A stretch of DNA of 64,000 nt from Candidatus Fukatsuia endosymbiont of Tuberolachnus salignus (lineage in GTDB: Bacteria; Pseudomonadota; Gammaproteobacteria; Enterobacterales; Enterobacteriaceae). Positions within the stretch are counted from its first letter, which is position 1; the number at the start of each line of letters is the position of its first letter. Both the position numbers and the translations under genes were made by a program. Positions 52,827 to 62,660 of this stretch are shown here, one piece after another. The DNA lies in the NCBI RefSeq assembly GCF_964030845.1, contig NZ_OZ034983.1, positions 2,418,001 to 2,482,000 on the forward strand, written 5' to 3'. The notes under the pieces were generated by a model. It was not told the DNA's origin, did not search any database, and saw only the letters and a program-made list of their open reading frames with translations.

Positions 52827-55800
52827 ATGATGACAAACAGCCAACAACATCACTCCTTTAGTAATTTTGTTCCAGTTATAGAAGGAGAAGATGCAATTAA
52901 AGCATCTGGTCTTGTCGATGAACATGTCAAGCAATTTATTAAACTGGCTAAAAGAAAAGATACTTTTTTTATATTTCGTCCAGTCAATGGCCTTTCGACC
53001 TCATTAATTAAGCAAGGCGCTGCAACTAAAGGGATGGAGGTACATGGTAAAAGTGCAGATTGGGGACCGATGGCAGGTTATATTCCCTTTGATCAGGATT
53101 TAAGTAAACAGTTTGGTAATCATGATGCCGTTATTAAAGGAAATGCCAATAATGTTCATTCAATTAATGATAGTCAGGGTTCAATCAAGAAAACCATTCT
53201 GCGTATTGACATGGATCGATTAAAAGAATTACAAGACAAAGGTATTTTAAATTGGCAGCCTACAACCGGAGAAATAATTATTCTGCATAAAGGAGCTGAT
53301 ACATATCAATTCCGTTTAAATAAACAAGACGACAATAATTATACGGTTGATTATCGAACTTTACCGACTGCTGCTTCAACCTTAAATGAAACTTTTACTT
53401 GGCGCCCAGTAGAGGTCATTGGTAAAGAAATCAATGGAATCACTACACCTTTGACAGCAGATTACGATTTGTTTATGGTTGCTCCGAAGCTGCAGAATGT
53501 GGTTGATCTTAAAACGTTAGGAGGTAGAAAGCACTCACTAAAAGAAATTACTCAGCTTATTTCTGAGCAGGGCTTGGGGCAAATTGCCAGACGCCAGAGT
53601 GATACTGAAAAAGGGCGTTTACCCGTATGGCTCCGTGATGATATCAACGATTTGAATAGAGTGGCCAAAGAAGCAGGTTATCAAGGAGGCACGTTAGTAA
53701 ACCATGGTTCCGAAATGGATAATCCATTCCCTGAACAAGATCAGCGGTTATTTGTAATAACACCTGAAGGAAAAACTTTTTTAACAACCCGCTGGGAAGA
53801 TACACAACAGGTTATTAGAGATATTCATCAACAAGGCTATATTGTTTATCGTAATCGTAGTTACAATTCATTATCTGTGACAACCAGCAGTGATGGACAA
53901 CAACAAGTTAAAATGATTGTATGGGGTGATAGCTTACCTTCATTAAACGAATTTGATAAATATATTACTGAATTCATAAAAATAGTAGACAGCGGAGAAA
54001 TATTACCAGGATTGAATAATATTCGCAATGTACTGGCTGAATATTATTTAAATCAGGATAAAGATCTCAGTGAGCAAAATAAAAAAATTTTTATTATTAA
54101 GGGGCAATTTAAGCAATTACTGAATGAGCATGGTTTAAAGTCAGAAAATATAAAAATTGCGTTAAATGCAATGTATCAATGTATTGATATTTATGAGCGT
54201 ATAGTTTTCACACCTCAGCTCATGCGCCTCGTGACACAAATTGATCATGTACTCTCACCTACCTCTCAAGTAACCAAAAGATTTAATACAATGACAGCAG
54301 AACCTTCTGTAAGGACAGAATTGCCTTCTGTCATGCGTGACCAAACACCCGCTGCGCCAATATCTATCTTTGAACTAAAAAGAGCAACAGATGGAACTTA
54401 TATCCTAATAAATGAAGTCACACCGAATGGAAAAATACCGCCAGATGGAAAATATTTTTTTGTCAATCCTATCGGAAAAAATGCCGGAAAAATTATAGTC
54501 GCTCATGAAGATGATGCACAGGGACATTCATCGCTGACTGTGAGACATAAAGATAGTTCAGTCTCATTTGTAGACGCCGAGAGCGTCTATTATGCTGGAG
54601 AGTTAACGTTTAGCAACGGTGAATTGCTAGAATGGACCAACGAGAGCGGGCATTACAAACCTCCCATTGATCACGCAACACAGATGAAACTAGACGATCC
54701 AAGCCTACTCTCTTCCGAAAAATTTCGTGCATTTGAAGTCCCACCCAAACCCGTGGATATACCTCCTCCGGTACCACCAAGACCCGCTCATACATTTTCG
54801 GTTATGCCTTCCGTTCCCGTTACTGCGCCCACTGTGCGAGAGAGTAGACCTCCGCTATCCTATTCAGGTGAGCCGACTGAGAGCTCGATCCCCTCCATTC
54901 TCTACCAAATAGTCGTGGTGCAAGCACATGATGAAGATGCGATGCGTGCGGCGGGACAGTGGCTAAAAGAAGATCAGGGGCGTCGGTTCCTTATCGGTAT
55001 GCATGGAGAGCATCTAAACCTTTATTCACCGAATGGCAATCCAGCTGATGTGCCACAAGATGCACTGCAAGCATTTAGAAGAACCATAGCCTTGACCCCT
55101 AACCCATCTGTGAGCATGCTCTTTATCGGTGAAAAAGACGTGAGCGGATTCGTGAAGGCTGAACAAGTGGCGTTTTTGCCCGATGGCACACTTGTGGTGC
55201 AAGATGATGCACTCGATGAACAAACGGAAGCAACACGATGGAATGGGCAATCATTGGACGATACTCAAAAAATGATACTCGGCTTTATTAATGAAAATTT
55301 AACCGGCATTCGCGCAGAAAATATCCAGGTTAAATTAGGTCAAATTACTGGGATCAGCGATCTTGACGCAGATAATGAACCTCTACCTTTCCGGAGTTCA
55401 GTCACTATGGATTATATCGTTCCACTGACCACGTCTGCTGAAGGCCATATCATTATCCAAGATCTTGTTGAGCAGGCTCCCACACCGAGACAAACCGGCA
55501 TGCCCGGTGGCAATGCCGGATTTAATCATCCAGTGAAGCCAATCCAGCCTGTTAATCTGCCGATGACGCCAGTTCCCGATAATTTGCCCACTAAACTACA
55601 TCGGACAACAGAGCTGTTAGATCAGGTAGCCGACGGACGCACAACAATACAATCATTGGACATGGCCTCACGCGACCTTCTCACCGAAGCTTTTCATTTA
55701 TCCGATGGGCAGTTAGATAGCCAGAAATTACTGCTCCACGCGCATAGTCCGGAAAACCGTCAAGCATGGGATAAGGCTATTCGACAGCTGTTGCAAGATC

Positions 55801-58496
55801 CTGCAACTTATAATGAGCAAGCAAATTTAAGCCTACAGGACGCCTTAGCGCAACAACAGCACTTACACCAGCAGCAACAACAGCGGGCCCGTGAATTTTT
55901 TCAAGCGGGTGCTAATACTCAAAAAGTGAATCCAGGGGTGGAGACTAACACGCACTTGATTCCCCCCTCGTATTCCCTCAGAAAGGGAATCGACAGCGGG
56001 CGCGATAGCGATGCCTGGTCTTTGGCTTTTTTAGACGCCAAACAGGCAGGAAAAACACAATATGATATTTTTTCCGCTGGCTTAACTGCCGATGCGGGGC
56101 GGCGAGCGCGGCTTATCGATGGCAGTGCTTCGGGGAGTGAAATGGCTTACAGTGATTACCTGCATGGTCAGTTCGAACAGCTAAAAAATAGCTCAGCTCT
56201 CTCTGTCGACAATCCGACGATTTTTACCCGTCATAACGTACAGGATTTATTCGGTGCAACGCCTGCCGCAGGGGCTTATTTGTTAAAAGGCACGCACCAC
56301 TCGGTGGCGTTACATATTCATCAAAGTGGATCCGGTTACACTTATTCATTGTATGATCCTCAGGTGGGGAGTGTTGATTTAACTGCGCTGAGTACGGGCG
56401 AACATCGCCCGGCGTTACACGGCCTACTGGACAACTATTTACAAGGGACAAACGCGGCCGGCCAGACGCGTTCTCAGCAGTATGGCATTGAAAAAACAGG
56501 CACAAGATACGCTTTTGCTGCCTATCAAGTGAATATTGAACAGGCCCGCGCGCTCACCCCCCTTGGCGAATTTCAAACCTCACTCAATAATGAGGTGGCC
56601 GCCCGTACGCTCTTATCCTCTGTCACCCTCGACGGCGTGACGCTGCCCACTAATATCCTCCTGGATATGGGGGCCATTTTTGAGGGCAAACCCAGGACTC
56701 TGGAGCATTTTACTGATACTGACAGTGCATCGTTAAAAACCCTTCGCTTTCGGCCTCAACAATTGCACGATTTTTTAACGAAAAATAATCTCAATGATCC
56801 GGCTTTTGAACCGGGGCTGCGTCTGATCAGGCAAAGAATGAACGGGATCGATGGGGATACCTCGCCGCTATTAGCACGGGGGTTACTGCAAGAGCAGAAA
56901 ATTGCAAAAAAGACCTTGGCCTTACTCGGCAAAGTTAATCGCCATACCCTCGTTAACACTGACGGAACGCTTACCGTCAAACCGACACTGATGCCATCGC
57001 TGCAGCCAAAAAGTCGCTGGCATCGGGTTAGCAATGTCACTGGCTATGCCGGCTTGGGCATGTCTGGTCTCGGTTATTATTTAGGATATAAAGCTATCGC
57101 CGGTTATGAGGAGGCATTAAAGCAGCAGGGATTAACGCCAGAAAAAAGGCAGCAGCTTGAATTTGAGCGTAATTTTGCCATTGCTTCTATTAACACGAAT
57201 TTCGCCGTTGATATCGGACAATATGGGCTGAGTAGAATGACTGCCTCAATGAGTAGCAGTGCGGCGAAACTCGGTGACAACATGGCGACAAAAGCGCGCT
57301 TTATCAAAGTAGGCGGTGCCGCGTTAAGTTTAGTGGGTGTGGGTTTTGATATCTATGGCGCCTATCGATCGTTCTCACAACTGGCTACCGAGACTGACCC
57401 AGATATCCGGCAAGATCTGATCGTCTCGGGTAGCCTCTCGGTGGCAGGTGCTGCCGTTGGCCTGGCGGTGACGGGTGCTTTTATCGCCGGCGGTACTGCT
57501 GCTGTGGCGGCAGGGCCCATTGGTCTTGCTGTGGGCGGCGTCTTGATGCTGGCAGGTCTAGGCTATTCGGCGGCACGTCAAGTTAAAGAAATAGAGAAAC
57601 ATATTTATTTAACGGTGGATGAAAAATGGAATACCGGCTGGCGGGTATTTTGGGGGAGCCACCCCTCGAAGGCGATACAAGACAAAATGGCTGAAACCCA
57701 GCGGTCAGTGTATCGTGAAACTTGTGATGAATTTTTACGCAATACGGCCAGGAGTATGATGAGAGAACGGGGTATCACCCCGATTTACCACTATGTTTAC
57801 AGTGGTAAAGATTTTGATTTGGTATCGCATCCCTATTGGCAATTAGATAGTGCCTATGTTGATTATTATAAAGCGTTAGCGAGTAGAATCGAGGGAGAAA
57901 ACCTGGAGAAAGAAAAACGAAGATTAGGACGTGAATACGCATTAGAAATCGGTGATTTTGAGGCCACAAAAACCGGAGAATACTATTACACCCCGGTTTT
58001 TAAGGAAGTGGATGATTATGTTGTCGCCGCCTCGGGATCTATAAAAAACGCGGTGCGCTTCGATAATCTGGCAAATGGAGCGGCAGATGGCATCGTTCTG
58101 TTTAATCTCGGGGACGGTAACGACAGTGCATTCGGATATAAAGGAAGAAAGAATACCTTCCTCGGCGGGAAAGGGAAGAAGCACTACGTGGGTGATACCT
58201 TAAATGATCTATTTTATTTAGGTAATGACAATCAAGGCTCTGCTACCAGCGACTTCGAGGGGAGTCGCTTTTACGGAAAAGCTGGCGAGGATACCCTAAT
58301 TATTGCAGCAACACCTTCAGGGATTAGCGGTTATTCAATTGATCTTAGAGAAGAATTAGTTTGTTACTACAACAGGGGGGTCGCGACTAATCGGGTAGCA
58401 ATAATTAGGGATATTGAACACATTATGGGGCACGCGACACTTGTTGATCGCATGGTGGGTGATGCACATTCTCACGCTGGAACAGGGTCGGGCTGA
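52827..58496 (+). CDS. Giant modular toxin with edema-factor-type adenylate cyclase domain
   Basis: Residues ~17-345 match the class II adenylyl cyclase core of anthrax edema factor: GEDAIKASGLVDEH, FRPVNGLSTSLIKQGAATKG, HGKSADWGPMAGYIPFDQDL, PLTADYDLFMVAPKL, VNHGSEMDNPFPEQD. The expected residues are present: R51, K68, H73, K75, D212/D214 (two-metal site), H293, N299. Residues ~370-475 resemble the calmodulin-responsive helical domain. A Pro-rich linker (638-660) leads to the chassis shared with the 8.9-kb toxin. The chassis has a C80-like fold lacking its His and Cys (692-875), then a papain/YopT-like region (1050-1200) with His and Asp (HHSVAL, YDPQVG) but no Cys. It ends with the TcdA/TcdB-type pore segment (1400-1600; FSQLATETDPDIRQDL, SVAGAAVGLAVTGAF). 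The frame is lost near 58465. A protective-antigen-binding domain is absent; the pore segment presumably delivers the cyclase. Confidence 0.88.
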   Translation: MMTNSQQHHSFSNFVPVIEGEDAIKASGLVDEHVKQFIKLAKRKDTFFIFRPVNGLSTSLIKQGAATKGMEVHGKSADWGPMAGYIPFDQDLSKQFGNHDAVIKGNANNVHSINDSQGSIKKTILRIDMDRLKELQDKGILNWQPTTGEIIILHKGADTYQFRLNKQDDNNYTVDYRTLPTAASTLNETFTWRPVEVIGKEINGITTPLTADYDLFMVAPKLQNVVDLKTLGGRKHSLKEITQLISEQGLGQIARRQSDTEKGRLPVWLRDDINDLNRVAKEAGYQGGTLVNHGSEMDNPFPEQDQRLFVITPEGKTFLTTRWEDTQQVIRDIHQQGYIVYRNRSYNSLSVTTSSDGQQQVKMIVWGDSLPSLNEFDKYITEFIKIVDSGEILPGLNNIRNVLAEYYLNQDKDLSEQNKKIFIIKGQFKQLLNEHGLKSENIKIALNAMYQCIDIYERIVFTPQLMRLVTQIDHVLSPTSQVTKRFNTMTAEPSVRTELPSVMRDQTPAAPISIFELKRATDGTYILINEVTPNGKIPPDGKYFFVNPIGKNAGKIIVAHEDDAQGHSSLTVRHKDSSVSFVDAESVYYAGELTFSNGELLEWTNESGHYKPPIDHATQMKLDDPSLLSSEKFRAFEVPPKPVDIPPPVPPRPAHTFSVMPSVPVTAPTVRESRPPLSYSGEPTESSIPSILYQIVVVQAHDEDAMRAAGQWLKEDQGRRFLIGMHGEHLNLYSPNGNPADVPQDALQAFRRTIALTPNPSVSMLFIGEKDVSGFVKAEQVAFLPDGTLVVQDDALDEQTEATRWNGQSLDDTQKMILGFINENLTGIRAENIQVKLGQITGISDLDADNEPLPFRSSVTMDYIVPLTTSAEGHIIIQDLVEQAPTPRQTGMPGGNAGFNHPVKPIQPVNLPMTPVPDNLPTKLHRTTELLDQVADGRTTIQSLDMASRDLLTEAFHLSDGQLDSQKLLLHAHSPENRQAWDKAIRQLLQDPATYNEQANLSLQDALAQQQHLHQQQQQRAREFFQAGANTQKVNPGVETNTHLIPPSYSLRKGIDSGRDSDAWSLAFLDAKQAGKTQYDIFSAGLTADAGRRARLIDGSASGSEMAYSDYLHGQFEQLKNSSALSVDNPTIFTRHNVQDLFGATPAAGAYLLKGTHHSVALHIHQSGSGYTYSLYDPQVGSVDLTALSTGEHRPALHGLLDNYLQGTNAAGQTRSQQYGIEKTGTRYAFAAYQVNIEQARALTPLGEFQTSLNNEVAARTLLSSVTLDGVTLPTNILLDMGAIFEGKPRTLEHFTDTDSASLKTLRFRPQQLHDFLTKNNLNDPAFEPGLRLIRQRMNGIDGDTSPLLARGLLQEQKIAKKTLALLGKVNRHTLVNTDGTLTVKPTLMPSLQPKSRWHRVSNVTGYAGLGMSGLGYYLGYKAIAGYEEALKQQGLTPEKRQQLEFERNFAIASINTNFAVDIGQYGLSRMTASMSSSAAKLGDNMATKARFIKVGGAALSLVGVGFDIYGAYRSFSQLATETDPDIRQDLIVSGSLSVAGAAVGLAVTGAFIAGGTAAVAAGPIGLAVGGVLMLAGLGYSAARQVKEIEKHIYLTVDEKWNTGWRVFWGSHPSKAIQDKMAETQRSVYRETCDEFLRNTARSMMRERGITPIYHYVYSGKDFDLVSHPYWQLDSAYVDYYKALASRIEGENLEKEKRRLGREYALEIGDFEATKTGEYYYTPVFKEVDDYVVAASGSIKNAVRFDNLANGAADGIVLFNLGDGNDSAFGYKGRKNTFLGGKGKKHYVGDTLNDLFYLGNDNQGSATSDFEGSRFYGKAGEDTLIIAATPSGISGYSIDLREELVCYYNRGVATNRVAIIRDIEHIMGHATLVDRMVGDAHSHAGTGSG

Positions 58497-60567
58497 CGGC
58501 GGAACGGAAGAAGATAGCTACATTATTTTGCAAAATGCCAGCGCAGAAAACGCCGAGATAGCGATTATAGATACCGGCAGTGCCTCTGCAGAGAACAACC
58601 ATGTGCTATTAAAACACTCTGCGCCGCAAATTCAATCCATCACCTTAGTAAAAAAAGACCGCGCCTGGGTAAACGAAAAGTGGGTAAACAGAGACAATTA
58701 TACGCTACGTATCCTGCTCGCTAACGACAACGGCACCAGCACCCAACTCGATTTAGAAGACGCCTATCAGCGCTCTGTGGATAGTAGGCAACTGCAGGCA
58801 CAGAATCGCTATAGCTTAACCACCGGTGACGGTATACAGATCGATACAACGAGCTGGCCAGAAACCTTAACCGTAGCCGATAAAAAGACAGTGAGAGGGG
58901 TAGAAAGCTGGTCATTGCCGGTGCTGTCGGCGCAATATGTGGTGCTTTTGGATAATCGAAAACCGTCCAATCGTTCTTTTGATCTTTCAAGAGAGATCGA
59001 TGCGGATGCTTTGCCAGCATTGAAAGCCGATATTGCTAAGATTAATACGGTTATCGGGGACGCTACACTGGGTGATTGGATACAGGGTGATGAGGCTAAC
59101 AATCAACTCAATGGTCAAGGTGGGTACAGTGTGCTCTATGGCATGGGTGGCAATGACATTCTCACCCTGGAACAGGGTTGGGCTGACGGCGGGACAGAAG
59201 AAGATAGCTATATTATTTTGCAGAATATCCGTACGGAAAACGCGGAGATAACGATTATAGACACAGGCAGTGCCGTAGCAGAAAACAACCACCTGGTATT
59301 AAAACAGGATGCACAGCAAATCCAATCCATCATATTAATGATAAAAAACCACGCGTGGGTAAACGGAGGATGGCAAAACAGAGACAATTATACGCTACGT
59401 ATCCTGCTCGCTAACGACAACGGTACCACTACCCAACTTGATTTAGAAGATGCCTATCAGCGCTCTGCGGATGGCAAACAGCTTAAATTGCACAACCGTT
59501 ATAGCTTAACCACCCGTGATGGCCTGCAAATCGATACGAACAGTTGGCCAAAAACGCTTCAGGTTGATGACAAAACGACCAATGAAAGCGGATTGTGTAC
59601 CTGGTCACTGCCGGTGCTGTCGGCACAATATGTACCGATCTTTGACAGTAAAAGAAGCGCCTTTCTTGGTAGTGCGGCAGCGGAGCAAAGTATGATTGAA
59701 CTCATACAGAAAAATGCGCAAGGACAGAGCGAGATAACGGTCGGTGGTCAAAAAACGGTACTACCGAAATCGATGACATTAGTATTGGGAGACACAGCGT
59801 ATAAGGATACCATAGAGGGCGATGACAGCAACAACGCCTTATCCAGCGTTCAGGGTAATGACCACCTAAAAGGAAAAGCAGGCAGCGATGTCTATCATCT
59901 CTACCATACCCCCAACATAAGCAAAACCCTCACCATTGATAACGAAGATCTCACAACCAACCCAGCGATAGACGTTATTATCCTGCATTCTGTTTCCATG
60001 GACCAATTGAATACCGTGATCCACCAGAACGAGGGTGATCTGGTGTTAGGTGCGACGATCCCCAACCTCGCGGTGGGGATCCTTGAACTCCGTTTGCGTC
60101 ACTTTATGCAGGATAAGCGTTATCAACATGCGGTTATCCTCGATAAAACTGGCGATTACTATCTTGTAGAAAAAGGAGAAGACGACAAGGCACATATCTA
60201 TCCTGCGTACTTTGATCAGCCCAGCGGTGAATTTAAACGAGGAGAACGACAAGATAACCTGCAAACACAGGCCACCTCTGGCGATGACAGGGTGACATTA
60301 TCCAATGCGGCCCTATTACTAGAGAATACTTTCCGTGCCCTAGCCGGTAAGGATACCGTCTTGCCCATCATGATGCAAGTGCTATTTTTGTATCGAATGG
60401 GATGCCTGATTTCAGCACACCATACGCCAGTTGGAGTAATTTGCGCATTGCCGCACAGACGCCCATTTTACCCCCTTTATGGCGTGATACGAGTCGTTGC
60501 CACTGTGCTTTCACTATCGGATTACAAGAAAGGGCAGCCAGAGCGGGCATATACAACGCTTTCCTGA
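58414..60567 (+). pseudogene. C-terminal repeat region of the edema-factor-type toxin, frameshifted and cut by IS110
   Basis: The true homology begins about 58466 (ILTLEQGRADGGTEEDSYII) and ends about 60359 (RALAGKDTV). The first ~17 codons of this frame are out-of-frame toxin sequence and the last ~70 are IS110 DNA. Two copies of a ~160-residue beta module (SYIILQN, NNHLVLKQ, YTLRILLANDNGT, LDLEDAYQRS, SLTTRDGLQIDTNSWPKTL) are preceded by RTX-like turns (GDEANNQLNGQGG, MGGNDILTLEQG). Comparison with the second module shows that about 60 bp, not a multiple of three, are missing at the junction with the 1889-residue frame. After IS110 the toxin reading continues briefly at 61412-61470. Confidence 0.75.
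58471..59640 (+). repeat. Imperfect 690-bp direct repeat encoding C-terminal toxin modules
   Basis: 58471-58950 and 59161-59640 share long identical stretches at a constant offset of 690 bp, from the CTGGAACAGGGT start to GTGCTGTCGGC near the end. Each copy encodes one beta module of the toxin tail. Recombination between copies could delete or duplicate modules. Confidence 0.75.
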
Positions 60568-61411
60568 GCTCGGTATGACCCCGTTTTGATAGGCGGCTCC
60601 GTCCTTTAAATAAACCTGATTCACAAAGTTTTGGGTTAAGCCCGGCATAGGCCACCACTGCCTTACTGTTAGTGAATTTTGACACATTACCCACATACGC
60701 CAGCAAACTGGCACTTAGTATTTCACCGATACCAGGAATACTCTCCAGCAACGCTTTATTTTTCTTTAAGTCAGGATCGTTATCGATATGGTTTTTTATT
60801 TTTTCTTTGGTGGCCTGGATTTGTTGTTTAAGTGCAGAAATGATTTCAAGCAGTGAGGATTGAACGACATCGTCAGCCACTGATTGCCGATTTTCTTGCA
60901 TTTGCCTCATTTCCTCTAAACTCTTTAGATGGCGTACTAGCGCGGTTAATTGACGTTCGCTCAAGGGAGGAGGAGTCCAGAGGACAGGTGTATGCAGTGC
61001 GCAGTAGCGCACTATCATTTTTGCATCCCCCTGATCCGTCTTGTTCCGACTCAGTTCACTCTCACCAAAGGCATGAATACGTGATGGGTTTTCTAGGCTG
61101 ACGTCAATGCCATTATCAACTAAGAACATAGCCAGTGGAACACTGTAACTCCCTGTGGCTTCGAGACAAATATGACAATCCCCGTAAGGGATAAGCCATT
61201 TCAGTAGTTGGCTAAATCCAGAGGGGGTATTCGGGAATGCTTTTGTTTTATACTTTTTTCTCTCTACCCACACTGCAACATCGAATTTTAATTTGGCAAC
61301 ATCAATACCCACTGCGGTCTTGTCCATGGCTGATTCTCCCATGAAAAACAGATAATTAAATGATCGCCCCGACCTTCCTTATAAATACGTGCTCTTAGCA
61401 CAAGATACCGT
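60360..61411 (-). mobile_element. IS110-family insertion inside the toxin tail
   Basis: The octamer GATACCGT occurs at 60352-60359 and 61404-61411, on both sides of the transposase-bearing segment. Toxin sequence resumes on the right side (GLTGDDKYVTGVLS in frame). There are no long terminal inverted repeats, as usual for the family. Noncoding DNA between 61328 and 61411, upstream of the transposase, is where IS110 elements encode their bridge RNA. Confidence 0.72.
60368..61327 (-). CDS. IS110-family transposase (DEDD recombinase)
   Basis: The start ATG 61327 has GGAG 8 nt upstream; an ATG five codons earlier is less likely. The N-terminal RuvC-like DEDD domain begins TAVGIDVAKLKFDVAV (first Asp) and continues with CHICLEATGSYSVPLAMFL (Glu), then SRNKTDQGDAKMIVRYC (the last two Asp). 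After a central coiled coil the Transposase_20 domain has LLESIPGIGEILSASLLAYV, KAVVAYAGLNPK, and the catalytic-Ser region SRLSKRGHTELRKALYMPAL. The protein is full length (~319 residues) and looks active. These enzymes recombine DNA under the guidance of an element-encoded bridge RNA. Confidence 0.9.
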   Translation of the reverse strand: MDKTAVGIDVAKLKFDVAVWVERKKYKTKAFPNTPSGFSQLLKWLIPYGDCHICLEATGSYSVPLAMFLVDNGIDVSLENPSRIHAFGESELSRNKTDQGDAKMIVRYCALHTPVLWTPPPLSERQLTALVRHLKSLEEMRQMQENRQSVADDVVQSSLLEIISALKQQIQATKEKIKNHIDNDPDLKKNKALLESIPGIGEILSASLLAYVGNVSKFTNSKAVVAYAGLNPKLCESGLFKGRSRLSKRGHTELRKALYMPALAALSCNPIVKAQWQRLVSRHKGGKMGVCAAMRKLLQLAYGVLKSGIPFDTKIALAS

Positions 61412-61470
61412 TCGGTCTTACAGGCGACGATAAATATGTCACCGGGGTTTTATCTGACTGCACAAGCTTT
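61412..61470 (+). pseudogene. Toxin tail fragment beyond IS110
   Basis: Right of the IS110 end, the plus strand reads GLTGDDKYVTGVLSDCTS, a plausible continuation of the RTX-like repeat GKDTV interrupted at 60359. It runs into the end of the IS481-type fragment near 61475, so the authentic toxin C-terminus is lost. Confidence 0.45.
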
Positions 61471-61474
61471 AAGC

Positions 61475-61816
61475 CTAAGGGCGCAAACAAACCGAGCGAA
61501 CACCACTGCCGGAAATCATTATCCCCTGTCGGTTAAGTTCATTCGCCACACGGTGCTGACCATAAGCAGAATAGTCGTAAGCCATATTCACCACCGCTTG
61601 TTCTATATGCGGCTCCACTCGATTTTTTTCGAGTGGTTTTTTACGGCTTATTTCCACCAAGGCTGGCTCACCTCCCTGCTCATACAGCTTTTTAAAACGG
61701 TAATAACTGTCTCTGCTGTAGCCCATGACTTTACACGCTGACTGAACATTACACAGCTGTTTTGCCAGGTCAAGTAAGCCGAGTTTCGGTTTGATTATTT
61801 TTGCTGTTTGATTCAT
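61475..61816 (-). pseudogene. IS481-type transposase, N-terminal fragment
   Basis: The minus strand from ATG 61816 reads MNQTAKIIKPKLGLLDLAKQ, followed by CKVMGYSRDSYYRFKKLYEQ, GGEPALVEISRKKP and YGQHRVANELNRQGIMISGS. This is the helix-turn-helix half of IS481-family (leucine-rich) transposases. It stops after GVRSVCLRP, before the rve catalytic core. The missing 3' part puts its broken end exactly at the toxin remnant. Confidence 0.72.
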
Positions 61817-61875
61817 TTCTAACACGCCTTCATTTCATATTAAATATATTGAAATGTCAGATTAAATTCAAACTT

Positions 61876-62277
61876 TTACAGCTTATAGCTAAAACAATAC
61901 GCTTGCAGCCATTTTGTCATGCCAGATACGGTGTAACAGACGCCAAATTGGGTTTCCACATAAGCACAGATATCGATGACACGGGTATCAATCGTGCTTT
62001 CAATGTGTTTTTCAAGCAATAAAGATTCATGCACGCTCAATTTACTATACGAGCCGCCATTTTCAGGCTTTAATTTTTCGTCTGAAAGCCAATCTGTTAC
62101 ATGTTGCCTCACTGTTTCTTCATGAATACGTAATGCTTGGGCAATCGCTTTGTTATTCTAGCCTTCATTTTTCAACAACACGGCTTTGATTCGATCTCGA
62201 ACACGGCCATCGTGTTCGTAACGATGAAGGCGTTCCAAATCTTGTTTTTGAGAGGCTGTCAGTGAGTTTATTTTCAT
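61876..62277 (-). pseudogene. IS630-family transposase, N-terminal part with internal stop
   Basis: From ATG 62277 the minus strand reads MKINSLTASQKQDLERLHRY, then RDRIKAVLLKNEG, a TAG stop, and AIAQALRIHEETVRQHV. The winged-helix part follows (DTRVIDICAYVETQFGVCYT, VSGMTKWLQ), ending SYKL. It matches the HTH half of IS630-type transposases; the DDE half is missing. Confidence 0.7.
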
Positions 62278-62292
62278 GACCTTATTTTTAAT

Positions 62293-62589
62293 CTAGTTGA
62301 GCAAATTTTCCAGTGGTTTTAATGGCGATGGGTATATCTTCTTACTCCGTTTTTTTGCTAGCACAGTATCAGCCGCAATCACTAAACAAGGCGCTCCCCG
62401 CTCAATCGAGGGCGCGACAAGTTGCCACAACTCTTTGGGACGAAAACAGCGGCTCTTTAACCTGCGAATTACGCTATCATGGGATACTCTCGACGGGCTC
62501 ACTTCTGACAACACCAGACCTGAATATCTCACACGACTCGCTTGTAAAAATGCTTTATAAAGGTCTTTCGTACAGGGATAACCTGACAT
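62293..62589 (-). pseudogene. DDE transposase N-terminal fragment (IS4/IS701-like)
   Basis: 98 residues with SPSRVSHDSVIRRLKSRCF, PKELWQLVAPSIERGAPCLV and IAADTVLAKKRSKKI. The last block resembles the first catalytic strand (usually DDTVLDKPYSK) of DDE transposases related to IS701/IS4, with the first Asp replaced by Ala. Truncated at both ends; the subgroup is uncertain. Confidence 0.5.
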
Positions 62590-62660
62590 CTCATTACCAT
62601 TCTTATCTTTTTTTCTACGCTCCTTTTACCCTCATTTATTACAGTGCGAAACTCGTGTCG

